DNA from: Candidatus Babelota bacterium
GTDB lineage: Bacteria; Babelota; Babeliae; Babelales; Vermiphilaceae
Length of the DNA stretch: 64,000 bases
Assembly (NCBI GenBank): GCA_003963225.1
Contig: RXKB01000004.1
Span: forward strand, 186,001 to 250,000
Direction: 5' to 3'
The notes under the pieces were generated by a model. The model worked only from the letters and a program-made list of their open reading frames with translations, had not been told where the DNA came from and made no database searches. The position numbers were made by a program, and so were the translations under genes. Shown here in pieces: positions 1-10,389 of the stretch (positions within the stretch are counted from its first letter, which is position 1; each line of letters begins with the position of its first letter).

Positions 1-1
1 G

Positions 2-724
2 ATGGTACCTGCAGGAAATATTGTTGATACTGTTATAGAACAACTTATTCCTCATCTTAAAAAAAATTCTATTATTGTAGATGCTGGCAACAGCCATTTT
101 AAAGATACACAAAAAAGAGCTCTGCATGTTTTAAAGCATGATTTATCATTTGTTGATTGTGGAACTTCTGGTGGCGTTCACGGCTTAAAAAACGGATTCT
201 GTTTAATGGTTGGCGGAACTCAGCAAGCATTTGCTTGTTTAAAACCATTTTTGGAAATTATTGCTTGCCCAAATGGCTATGCACATGTCGGCCCTGTTGG
301 CAGTGGCCATTTAGTCAAAATGGTACACAATGGCATTGAATATGGGATTATGCAAGCATATGCAGAAGGGCTTGATCTATTAAAACACACTCCTGCCCCT
401 TTTGATCAACTAGACTTAGAAAAAATAACTCAACTATGGCAATCAGGGTCCGTTATCCGCTCATGGCTGTTAGAATTAACACACAACATTTTTGAACAGC
501 ACGGACAACAGTTAACTGAAGTATCTGGCAAAGTAGCAAGCAGCGGCATGGGTGAATGGACGGTAGAAACAGCCAAAGAGCTGAATATTGCCGTGCCTGT
601 TATAAAAAAATCATTAGAAGTGCGGCAAGAATCGCTGCAGAATGGTGGAACGTACGCAACAAAATTAGTTGCATTAATGAGAAATCAATTTGGTGGTCAC
701 AATTTTTATACAAAAGAGCATTAA
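2..724 (+). CDS. gnd: 6-phosphogluconate dehydrogenase (decarboxylating), 5'-truncated by window edge
   Basis: This enzyme oxidises and decarboxylates 6-phosphogluconate to ribulose 5-phosphate with NAD(P)+ in the oxidative pentose phosphate pathway. The visible 240 residues hold the family landmarks: AGNSHFKDT, the CGTSGGVHGLKNG substrate loop, and GSGHLVKMVHNGIEYG with the catalytic Lys and the His-Asn pair. The C-terminal part is short and ends in a GGHNF-type tail, as in the roughly 300-residue YqeC/GndA-type enzymes rather than the 470-residue E. coli form. The first ATG at position 2 lies inside the protein (it corresponds to the MVPAG of the Rossmann domain), so the true start and the NAD(P)-binding N-terminus are left of the window. 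The next gene starts one base after the stop, so the two are probably cotranscribed. Confidence 0.93.
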   Translation: MVPAGNIVDTVIEQLIPHLKKNSIIVDAGNSHFKDTQKRALHVLKHDLSFVDCGTSGGVHGLKNGFCLMVGGTQQAFACLKPFLEIIACPNGYAHVGPVGSGHLVKMVHNGIEYGIMQAYAEGLDLLKHTPAPFDQLDLEKITQLWQSGSVIRSWLLELTHNIFEQHGQQLTEVSGKVASSGMGEWTVETAKELNIAVPVIKKSLEVRQESLQNGGTYATKLVALMRNQFGGHNFYTKEH

Positions 725-725
725 A

Positions 726-1349
726 ATGAACATAATTGATATTAGCTGGCCAATTTCTAATAGCATGTCCACGTATAAGAATCGTGCCGATATGCAAATT
801 TCTCAAATAAAATCAGTTGCTAAAGATTGCGTTTCAGAATCAACTATTGTTATGCACAGTCACACTGGTACCCATGTTGACGCTCCTGCTCATTTTATAG
901 AACAGGGTAAAACCATTGACCAAATACCCTTAGAACAATTATGCGGACCGTGCATAATTATTGATTGCACGCAAGTAAATGAAAAAATTACTAAAAAAGA
1001 TTTGCAGCTACATCAAGAACTATTAAAAGATCAAAAAAAGGTATTGTTAAAAACAAAAAATAGTTTTTGTAAACCGACAGAACCATTCAACACTAATTTT
1101 ATTTTTTTAGAAGAAAGCGGAGCACAATTTTTAGTAGATTGTGGTATACAAACCGTCGGCTTTGATTATTTGGGTATTGAACGTGGACAACAAGGACACC
1201 CAACACATAAAATTTTATTACAACATGGTATTATTATTGAAGGACTACGTTTAGAACATGTTAATCAAGGACAATATATTTTATATTGCTTACCTCTGCC
1301 TATACAAAAAGGTGATGGATCACCTGGACGAGCAATTCTCGTGCAATAA
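726..1349 (+). CDS. Cyclase / kynurenine formamidase-like metal-dependent hydrolase
   Basis: A 207-residue cytosolic protein of the cyclase family (KynB-type arylformamidase fold). Near residue 48 it carries the signature HSHTGTHVDAPAHF, whose His and Asp residues bind the catalytic divalent metals, and the C-terminal half has the matching FDYLGIERG and HGIIIEGL blocks. The ATG at 726 is chosen because the signature spacing fits and it follows the gnd stop directly; a longer reading from 690 would overlap gnd. KynB-like enzymes hydrolyse N-formylkynurenine, but the family also includes other cyclic-amide and ester hydrolases, and no other tryptophan-degradation gene is seen here, so the substrate is unknown. 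Family membership is clear; function is not. Confidence 0.85.
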   Translation: MNIIDISWPISNSMSTYKNRADMQISQIKSVAKDCVSESTIVMHSHTGTHVDAPAHFIEQGKTIDQIPLEQLCGPCIIIDCTQVNEKITKKDLQLHQELLKDQKKVLLKTKNSFCKPTEPFNTNFIFLEESGAQFLVDCGIQTVGFDYLGIERGQQGHPTHKILLQHGIIIEGLRLEHVNQGQYILYCLPLPIQKGDGSPGRAILVQ

Positions 1350-1404
1350 AAAGAATACTAATTTTATATTTTTTCAAGACTATTAAAAGCAGCATAAAAT
1401 TAAC

Positions 1405-1711
1405 ATGTATATTTATTTCTTAATACTTATAGTACAAATCTGGTCTCTATACTTTAACAAATACAATTGCAAGCACACTATCATATGAACAATTACCTTC
1501 AGATATACACACATTACTATTTAATTATCTACTCAATCATTTGTCAGATAAAACAGCAATCCAAGCTGCAAAAAAGTTGGGCGCAACATGCAAAAAACAG
1601 CACGCTTTACTTTTAAATTCAATAAAAGAAAGCTTTCAAAAATTTATTTTTTCCCCTATTGATTATAATCGATACAAAATCAATGACCTATTATGCAATC
1701 TTTTTTATTAA
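1405..1711 (+). pseudogene. Decayed exported protein with F-box-like segment
   Basis: An ATG at 1405 opens a hydrophobic signal-like stretch (MYIYFLILIVQIWSLYF) that hits a stop at about 1486. A second frame, shifted by one base and open from about 1442 to the TAA at 1709-1711, encodes LSYEQLPSDIHTLLFNYLL followed by a helical segment with KLGATCKKQHALLL. The order signal peptide, then LPxxIxxxLxxxL, then a basic helix is that of an exported F-box-like protein. The frame change just after the signal peptide indicates a frameshifted, decayed gene. No continuous downstream frame restores it. The F-box call is a motif resemblance only. Confidence 0.5.
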
Positions 1712-2130
1712 TATATTACCATATGTTAATTTAAATTGGCTTAATGCCTGTTATACTTTGCATAAACAGACCCCCAAAAAACGCTTAAGCCGTATATTAA
1801 AAAAAGATCAAAGACAAGACAAAAAATTGTAATGATTTCAATTAACTTTAGATGCTTCATGCAACCTTGCATACAATATGCATAAACTGATGAATCATAT
1901 TAATAATACCAATGCTGCAGGCACTACAGTTACTATAAAAACAGTTGATAACATTGAGCATTTTAAACAGCACAATCAACGCTCTTTACATTGCATTCAA
2001 AACAATCAGTATCCAAACATAAGATGTGTATTGCAAGTTCGTAAAGAAAAAGAAAATGAGACCAACACATTTTTCAACAAAAAGACATGGTATAATTTGT
2101 ATAATACATTATATTATTTAAATCAAGATA

Positions 2131-2562
2131 TATAAAACTTGGAGTAAGCTATTCGAAGAAGAATATGGCGATCTTACTGGCTTTTGGACAAGAAGTGGTT
2201 TATTAATTTCTATATGAGCAATGTTATCTGTCTTACAAGAAGATTAATGTATCATAAACGAAAACTTTGTACTACGCACACTGGTCTTACAATTATTACG
2301 CTTTATTGGGAGCATAGCAAACCAAGGTTCTATTTTAAAGTACACTGTTGGCAAAGTACCATGGTATATTTTACATGCATTGTTACGTTACTCATTATTA
2401 CTATATTCTATATATCAATATCGTAAGATTAACTATCTGGTTACTGCATATACACTTTTTGAACTTTGTATGGTGCAAAAAAGTCTTTTTTATAAACCAC
2501 TGTTTGAAAACTTATATAAACAATACGCCGCAAAAAATACCGTTTCTATTGTTGCGTATTAA
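2131..2562 (+). pseudogene. Decayed membrane-protein gene with in-frame stops
   Basis: One reading frame from 2131 to the TAA at 2560-2562 makes protein-like sense but is broken by a TGA at 2215-2217 and a TAA at 2245-2247. Before the breaks it reads KTWSKLFEEEYGDLTGFWTR. After them come about 105 open codons containing a hydrophobic, aromatic-rich segment (WYILHALLRYSLLLYSIY) and a KSLFYKPLFENLYKQY tail. This looks like the C-terminal part of a membrane-associated protein that has lost function. The region 1712-2130 upstream holds only short frames, including an 85-codon one, that I judge to be further debris. No family is recognised. Confidence 0.45.
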
Positions 2563-2573
2563 AAAAGAGTAAC

Positions 2574-2603
2574 GGAAAGTAGGCGATAAATCTCCTACTT
2601 TCC
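2574..2603 (-). terminator. Hairpin downstream of gyrB
   Basis: A perfect 10-bp inverted repeat, GGAAAGTAGG at 2574-2583 and CCTACTTTCC at 2594-2603, with a 10-base loop. Read on the minus strand it lies just past the gyrB stop, and a run of six T follows after seven bases. That spacing is looser than in a textbook terminator, so efficiency is uncertain. Confidence 0.6.
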
Positions 2604-2618
2604 AAAACATATGATACA

Positions 2619-5066
<2,448 letters not shown>

Positions 5067-5154
5067 CTAGGCAGTAAAAGTAAGAAAACTGTACAATATA
5101 AGCGATTTTAGTATAGTTAATTGTAACTTTTTTTTCTACACAAAAGAATAACGA

Positions 5155-5625
5155 ATGAGCGTAAGTGTTTTTGGACAAGCTGCAGACAATTTTTTTATGC
5201 AAGAAGCATACGCAGAGGCAGAACATGCTTTTGCATTACAAGAAGTACCAGTAGGAGCTATAGTTGTAGATGAATATGGTACCATTATTGGACGAGGGCA
5301 TAATCGATCTGAACAATTATATACTCAAGCTGCACATGCAGAAATAGAAGCATTATCCCAGGCTGGTCTTCACCGTAAAAATTGGCGCTTGAACAATTGT
5401 TGGTTGTATGTCACTCTTGAACCGTGTAAAATGTGCATGGGCATGATGCAATTGAGCCGCATAACAGGATTAGCATATGGAGCTCCTTCACCATTATTCG
5501 GCTATAAACTTGACAAAGATCCCCATTCTTGGGTATACCAAAATGATATGTTAATTATTAGTGGACTTCACACTGAAAAAATAAGCACTCTTTTGCAATG
5601 TTTTTTCAAACAGCAGAGAATGTAA
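5155..5625 (+). CDS. tadA: tRNA-specific adenosine deaminase
   Basis: Converts adenosine 34 of tRNA-Arg(ACG) to inosine so that one tRNA reads CGU, CGC and CGA. The 156-residue protein has the zinc-deaminase signature: HAE near residue 60 (zinc His and catalytic Glu) and PCKMC near residue 90 (two zinc Cys). The downstream GAPSPLFGYKLDK segment is also typical of TadA rather than of cytidine deaminases. The start is the ATG at 5155; only a weak purine-rich ribosome site precedes it. The next gene begins 11 bases after the stop, so they are probably cotranscribed. Confidence 0.93.
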   Translation: MSVSVFGQAADNFFMQEAYAEAEHAFALQEVPVGAIVVDEYGTIIGRGHNRSEQLYTQAAHAEIEALSQAGLHRKNWRLNNCWLYVTLEPCKMCMGMMQLSRITGLAYGAPSPLFGYKLDKDPHSWVYQNDMLIISGLHTEKISTLLQCFFKQQRM

Positions 5626-5636
5626 GGAGAGCCCGT

Positions 5637-5984
5637 ATGAATCGAAATTTAGACACAATAAAACAAAATCTTCTAGATCAAAAAAAAGAGCTCGAACTTA
5701 AACTTACGACGCTTGCAAAAGAAGCCTTTTCTGATGGACAAGTACAAGATCCAGGTGACCAAGCACTGCTTTCAACTATGGAGTCGTTACGCACATCATT
5801 GCAAGACTCAGATTTAGAGCAATATAAAAGAATAGTGCGAGCTATTAAAAAGTTTGAAGATGGGTCATACGGCATATGCATTGATTGCGGTAATGATATA
5901 TCTGAAAAGCGCTTATTATCGTTTGCCGATGCCGATCGTTGCTTAGCATGCCAAGAAGAATATGAGGATTTACAAACAGAGTAA
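5637..5984 (+). CDS. DksA/TraR-family zinc-finger regulator
   Basis: A 115-residue protein of the DksA/TraR family, which binds in the RNA polymerase secondary channel and, often with ppGpp, alters promoter choice. An N-terminal helical arm is followed by DPGDQA near residue 37, the acidic coiled-coil-tip motif (DxxDxA) that DksA needs for activity. The C-terminal C4 zinc finger reads CIDCG...CLACQ. The start at 5637 sits behind a good AAGGAGA ribosome site at 5623-5629; starting at 5598 would overlap tadA. It is shorter than E. coli DksA (151 residues), closer to the YocK/TraR-like group. Confidence 0.85.
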   Translation: MNRNLDTIKQNLLDQKKELELKLTTLAKEAFSDGQVQDPGDQALLSTMESLRTSLQDSDLEQYKRIVRAIKKFEDGSYGICIDCGNDISEKRLLSFADADRCLACQEEYEDLQTE

Positions 5985-6042
5985 CATATAGATAAAAAAG
6001 GCTATACGTCCGGCAAAAATATGATACAATTAGCTTATCTTT

Positions 6043-6118
<76 letters not shown>

Positions 6119-6143
6119 TATAAAAAATATTGTATGCACTATA

Positions 6144-6193
6144 CTATTTTGACTTTTTTATTTATATTGATACTATCAAAATAGTCAAAATAG
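6144..6193 (+). promoter_or_regulatory. Inverted and tandem repeats in the rpsI leader
   Basis: CTATTTTGAC at 6144-6153 is the exact inverse of GTCAAAATAG at 6184-6193, and TCAAAATAG is also repeated in tandem at 6176-6184 and 6185-6193. The second arm ends 30 bases before the rpsI ATG, with the AGAAAGG ribosome site between. The structure could end transcription after tRNA-Thr, since T-rich sequence follows the first arm, or be a leader hairpin controlling S9 synthesis, or an operator. The symmetry is seen; the role is inferred. Confidence 0.4.
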
Positions 6194-6223
6194 CGACTAC
6201 ATAAAGAAAGGTTTTAAAACAAA

Positions 6224-6670
6224 ATGGTTCGCCCAGAAATAAATAAACAATCATCTTCTAAAAAACTGATACGACTAGTTGGTGTACCTTTAGCTGGCGC
6301 TACTGGCCGCCGAAAAAAGGCAGTCGCTCGTTCTTGGGCACGCCGTGGTACAGGAAAAATAATAGTAAATGGTTTGTCTTATAATGATTACTTTGATACT
6401 AATACTATGCGTATCAATGTAACTAAGCCATTTCAAGTATGTCCAATTGCAAAAAATTATGATTTTCAAATTAATGTGTTTGGTGGTGGCAAGAATGGGC
6501 AATCTGATGCAGTAAAATTAGCTATTGCTCGCACACTTTTAAGTATGGAAGCATCCGTAAGGCCATTACTTCGACAAAGCCGTCTTTTGACTGTTGACTC
6601 CCGAGTAAAAGAAAGAAAGAAATACGGGCAACGTGGTGCACGTCGTAAATTTCAATTTGTTAAACGCTAA
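6224..6670 (+). CDS. rpsI: 30S ribosomal protein S9
   Basis: Small-subunit protein whose C-terminal tail reaches the P-site tRNA. Recognised by TGRRKKAVARSWARRGTGK near residue 27, GKIIVNG, the GGGKNGQSDAVKLAIAR block, and the basic tail RGARRKFQFVKR that ends in the universal KR. At 148 residues it has about 20 extra at the N-terminus compared with the common 130-residue form. rplM (L13), its usual operon partner, is absent from the window. A clear AGAAAGG ribosome site precedes the ATG. Confidence 0.96.
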   Translation: MVRPEINKQSSSKKLIRLVGVPLAGATGRRKKAVARSWARRGTGKIIVNGLSYNDYFDTNTMRINVTKPFQVCPIAKNYDFQINVFGGGKNGQSDAVKLAIARTLLSMEASVRPLLRQSRLLTVDSRVKERKKYGQRGARRKFQFVKR

Positions 6671-6756
6671 AAACACTCTATCAGTTTTTCTTGCATATAT
6701 TCAGAAAATATATCGTATATTATGTACATATATACATGAATATTGGGGTGTTTTAT

Positions 6757-8604
6757 ATGTGTAGCATTATTGGATATGTAGGAAATAAGTCCATCAAACA
6801 ATATGTGCTTGATGGACTTATGCGTTTAGAGTATCGTGGCTATGATTCTGCTGGTATCGCTCTTGTTGATACACAAACTAAAAAAATTGAAGCCCTCAAA
6901 GTTGTAGGTGGTGTACAAAATCTTATAGCTGCAGATCAACAATTTTTTTTTGATGGGCACGTTGGATTAGGCCATACGCGATGGTCAACTCATGGCAAAC
7001 AATCTGTTGAGAACGCCCATCCACATTTTGACTGCACTAAACAAGTTTCTATTGTGCATAATGGTATTATTGAAAACCATTATGCTTTAAAAAGTGAGTT
7101 GTTACAAAAAGGGCATGTTTTAAAATCTGAAACGGATAGCGAACTTATAGCTCACGTCCTTGAAGACTTGCTTTTGACATACGAAAAAACAAATCCTGAA
7201 AAACTACTTGCAAAACTTGTAGACAGATTAGAAGGCATGTTTGCTCTTGTTATTCTTTTTGTTTTTGAGCCAGATAAACTATTTTTTGTACGCAAAGGCT
7301 CACCTTTATGTTTAGGCATTGATCAAGGATGTATATGTATAGCTTCAGATATATTTGCGTTTGCAAATAAAGCAACAGAGATGGCTGTCATACCAGATTT
7401 GACTTTTGGATGGATTACTCAACAAGATATTCATCTTTTCACTTTTGATGCAACCCATTGTTCAATTGAAACAAAAAAAATGGAGGGGGTATTACAACTG
7501 CATAGCAAGCAAGCATACGCCCATTATATGCTCAAAGAGATATATGAACAACCTGAAGCTATCTTTAAAACAGTTGAATACATGCAAACATTAAGCGATT
7601 TTGAAATAGCTAAAACATTTTCTACCAATGCACATAATCCTATATCTTCTATTACCTTATTAGGATGTGGCGGCTCTTGGCATGCTGCATCGATTGGCCA
7701 ATTCTTTTTTGAATCAATTAGCAAAATTCCCGCTTCTGTTCATTTAGCTTCAGAATTTAGATACATGTCTTTTTTTTATAATCCAGATAGCGCGTATATG
7801 TTTCTTTCCCAATCAGGCGAAACAGCAGATACACTTGAAGCATTAAGAATTGTAAAAGAACACAATGCAAACACCATTGGTATTGCTAATGTAAGCACAA
7901 GCAGTTTAGTGCGAGAATGCAACGCTTCATTTATTACCCAAGCTGGGCCAGAAATCGCTGTTGCTTCAACCAAAGCTTTTTCAACGCAACTGACTATGAT
8001 GTACTGCCTTGCACACCATCTCGCATACATAAAAAAAATAGTTACAAAACAAGATCTTTTAAACGCATACAAACATAGTATGCATGCTGCTAATGTACTT
8101 GAACAAACATTATTAGAGTATGCACCAATAATTAAAAATACCTACGCTCCTTATTATAGCTCTTTTAAAACAGCGCTTTGTCTTGGCAAACATATTAGTT
8201 ATCCTTTTGCCATGGAAGCAGCACTGAAATTGAAAGAAATTCCTTATATTTTTGCGCAAGCATACCCTGCAGGCGAGCTAAAACACGGCCCCCTGGCCTT
8301 GGTTGATGAGCATATACCAGTACTTGTTTTTTCTATCCTGGATACTTTATTGTATACAAAACTGTTAAATAGTGTTTATACAGCAAAATCTCGTGGTGCA
8401 CATCTAATAATATTTGGTTTTATTGGACAACATGAACTCAAAGCGCTAGCCGATGTGTGGTTTGAAATTGAACCAGTTGCCCCATTGTTAGAACCAATTG
8501 CAATGGTTGGCATTATGCAGTTTTTTGTATACGAAATTGCCAATTATCTACATTTGCCAATTGATAAACCACGTCATCTAGCAAAATCTGTTACTGTTGA
8601 ATAA
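6757..8604 (+). CDS. glmS: Glutamine-fructose-6-phosphate aminotransferase (isomerizing)
   Basis: Makes glucosamine 6-phosphate from fructose 6-phosphate and glutamine, the entry step to UDP-GlcNAc for peptidoglycan and lipopolysaccharide. The N-terminal class II glutaminase domain starts MCSIIGYVG, so the start is fixed at 6757: the Cys must follow the initiator Met and becomes the nucleophile. GHTRWSTHG and HNGIIEN follow, then two SIS sugar-isomerase domains (SQSGETADT, STKAFSTQ) and the C-terminal HGPLALV and AKSVTVE blocks. Length 615, normal for the family. GGGGTG at 6744-6749 is the ribosome site. No glmS ribozyme core is apparent in the 86-base leader. Confidence 0.97.
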   Translation: MCSIIGYVGNKSIKQYVLDGLMRLEYRGYDSAGIALVDTQTKKIEALKVVGGVQNLIAADQQFFFDGHVGLGHTRWSTHGKQSVENAHPHFDCTKQVSIVHNGIIENHYALKSELLQKGHVLKSETDSELIAHVLEDLLLTYEKTNPEKLLAKLVDRLEGMFALVILFVFEPDKLFFVRKGSPLCLGIDQGCICIASDIFAFANKATEMAVIPDLTFGWITQQDIHLFTFDATHCSIETKKMEGVLQLHSKQAYAHYMLKEIYEQPEAIFKTVEYMQTLSDFEIAKTFSTNAHNPISSITLLGCGGSWHAASIGQFFFESISKIPASVHLASEFRYMSFFYNPDSAYMFLSQSGETADTLEALRIVKEHNANTIGIANVSTSSLVRECNASFITQAGPEIAVASTKAFSTQLTMMYCLAHHLAYIKKIVTKQDLLNAYKHSMHAANVLEQTLLEYAPIIKNTYAPYYSSFKTALCLGKHISYPFAMEAALKLKEIPYIFAQAYPAGELKHGPLALVDEHIPVLVFSILDTLLYTKLLNSVYTAKSRGAHLIIFGFIGQHELKALADVWFEIEPVAPLLEPIAMVGIMQFFVYEIANYLHLPIDKPRHLAKSVTVE

Positions 8605-8614
8605 ATTGAAAAAA

Positions 8615-8947
8615 ATGCATAACCATAATATAAAGATTATTTTTTTATTTTTACTTTGTGTAATCAATCTCACAACAATTGGCATCTTTCAAAACTTTAT
8701 GGATTCTGCAATAAATAATCCGTTTTTTAGCGCTGCGTGTTTTGGTATAGATAATATAATTGAATACAAACTACAATGTGATCTGTATACATATTTTAAG
8801 CAATCGACTATTGGCTATGATAACAAAATACTTGCTAATACAAGAATATATTTTGCTTTAAAGTTAACCGCTATTTTAATTGCCGAATTGTTTTATTACA
8901 CTAATAAATCATCTCTCAAAAGTCCAAAAAAAACATGCGCTTGCTAG
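8615..8947 (+). CDS. Small two-helix membrane protein, unknown
   Basis: A 110-residue protein with a hydrophobic N-terminal segment (residues about 6-25) and a second near residue 90, between which lies a short, cysteine-containing part with GIDNIIEYKLQCDLY. It ends KKTCAC. No family recognised. The ATG at 8615 is used; a TTG at 8597 inside the end of glmS would add six residues. It directly follows glmS and may be cotranscribed. Confidence 0.55.
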   Translation: MHNHNIKIIFLFLLCVINLTTIGIFQNFMDSAINNPFFSAACFGIDNIIEYKLQCDLYTYFKQSTIGYDNKILANTRIYFALKLTAILIAELFYYTNKSSLKSPKKTCAC

Positions 8948-9013
8948 GCGATGCATTTTTGTTTTTTAAATTAGTAAATGACGGTTATAAAATAAGCAAT
9001 TATAATACATAGA

Positions 9014-10300
9014 TCAAAAAGACTTCCAATGCAAAAAATTATTTTTTATATTTTCAAGACATCCAACATCAAATAACTTATTATACAATACCCATCCTGT
9101 AACAAAAAGTAATAGGCAAAACAAAAATATTATTCGCTCTTTATTAAAAAGCCTAAATGATTTTGTAAATGGCTTACATAAAATAAACGAGCTGTGAATA
9201 GGCAACTTATTGCCGTCTGACGATGCGCGCTTAATCAATACTTGCAAATCTGCTTGCAACCCTGTGCTTACTTCTTCTAATAAAAACTTACGATTAAATA
9301 GATCACTCAGCTCAGAGAATGCCTTATCATTGGTAACTTTTAAACTCCAAATGTAAAAAAGTACTCTCCAACCAATTTCTTGTAAAGAAGCACCTTGAGT
9401 TAAACATTTTTCAATAATAGTAGCAAAATCATTGTTGTCAGCATGTTCAAAACAACCAGGATTGCCAAGAAATATAAATCGCCAATTATTAGGCAATATA
9501 TGCATGTCAACTTCAGAAATAATAATATCATTTTTTAACGTACCACTAAGATTACGCATCATCTTGTAGCCAAATGCACGTAATAAAGAAGTATATCCAC
9601 AAAAATCAGGATCTTCGTTAACCTCAGTTATTTTATGTTTCCTTTCTTCGTCTGATTCGTTATCAGGATTATAATTTTTAAAGACAGGGACACCCTCATC
9701 AGAAATTCCTCTAATTACATGAAATGCCTTATCTTTGTTGCTTTGAGAAAAATGAACACACCGCTTCAACTCTTCTGAATTTTCAATATCATGGTCATAC
9801 GTATATTGGTTTTCACCCCAAATTGCACGGCAATTTCCGATAGTATGAATAGAAGGCGAACCATTTGCATTAAAGCTACAGACAGCGGCAGTAGAACCCT
9901 CTTGCATATTAAATTCTTTCAAAGCTTGTGTATCTATCTCTTTGAAAATTTGTTCTATATTTTGATTGTTTGTAATACCTTCTCTGAACCATTGAGCTGT
10001 CTGGATTGCAGCGCTTATTCGTCCCCGGTCTCTTGACCAGTTGTGACCTTGAAAAATGCCTAGATGCAAAGGTATATCAGGAATTATTTTATATGTTTGT
10101 GTTTGCAAAGCAAAAGTAAACTCATCAGGTATATGATCGTCAACCAATAGAGCAGTTGAATGTGAAAAAAAACTATTGGGCATAAAGCAAAAAACAACTT
10201 CAACAGAAAGCTCATGAAAATTAACTAATTCACGAAAAAAGTCCATGCCTCTAATTGGCATATACATTATAATTACCAAAAAAAACTTATAAAAAAACAC
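9014..10300 (-). CDS. Exported PP2C-like pseudophosphatase with C-terminal membrane anchor
   Basis: The order of blocks is that of a PPM/PP2C Ser/Thr phosphatase: LGIFQGHNW (usual GVFDGHGG), EGSTAAVCSF, IHTIGNCRAIW (usual GDSRA), YTYDHDIENSEELKRC, LLRAFGY, then FIFLGNPGCFEH (usual LASDGLWD) and VTNDKAF (usual DN). Each metal-binding Asp appears replaced, so it is probably catalytically dead. A signal-like N-terminus and a hydrophobic segment near the C-terminus (IIFLFCLLLFVTGWVL) suggest export with a membrane tail. The GTG at 10300 is chosen because it opens a proper signal peptide; a TTG at 10405 lies inside dprA's last codons. The last residues, NNFLHWKSF, copy the end of DprA (see the direct repeats). 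Confidence 0.65.
   Translation of the reverse strand: MFFYKFFLVIIMYMPIRGMDFFRELVNFHELSVEVVFCFMPNSFFSHSTALLVDDHIPDEFTFALQTQTYKIIPDIPLHLGIFQGHNWSRDRGRISAAIQTAQWFREGITNNQNIEQIFKEIDTQALKEFNMQEGSTAAVCSFNANGSPSIHTIGNCRAIWGENQYTYDHDIENSEELKRCVHFSQSNKDKAFHVIRGISDEGVPVFKNYNPDNESDEERKHKITEVNEDPDFCGYTSLLRAFGYKMMRNLSGTLKNDIIISEVDMHILPNNWRFIFLGNPGCFEHADNNDFATIIEKCLTQGASLQEIGWRVLFYIWSLKVTNDKAFSELSDLFNRKFLLEEVSTGLQADLQVLIKRASSDGNKLPIHSSFILCKPFTKSFRLFNKERIIFLFCLLLFVTGWVLYNKLFDVGCLENIKNNFLHWKSF
9024..9050. repeat. 27-bp direct repeat, copy 1 (gene end)
   Basis: Identical to 10400-10426 at 26 of 27 positions. It encodes the C-terminal NNFLHWKS of the pseudophosphatase gene, the same residues that end DprA. 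Together the two copies bracket a segment of about 1.35 kb containing exactly one gene. Confidence 0.85.
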
Positions 10301-10389
10301 ATTTTTCGTCTTATGTCTAGGTTGAAAAAGAATAATATACAACTTAATTATACCATAATTAGTATATAAGAATACTAAAAAGTATATTT

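Noticed and set aside
1878-2135. 85-codon plus-strand frame
   Set aside because: Surrounded by broken frames, with no ribosome site and no protein-like domain; treated as debris.
6671-6756. Possible glmS ribozyme leader
   Set aside because: The 86-base leader is too short and lacks the ribozyme core; only AT-rich palindromes are visible.
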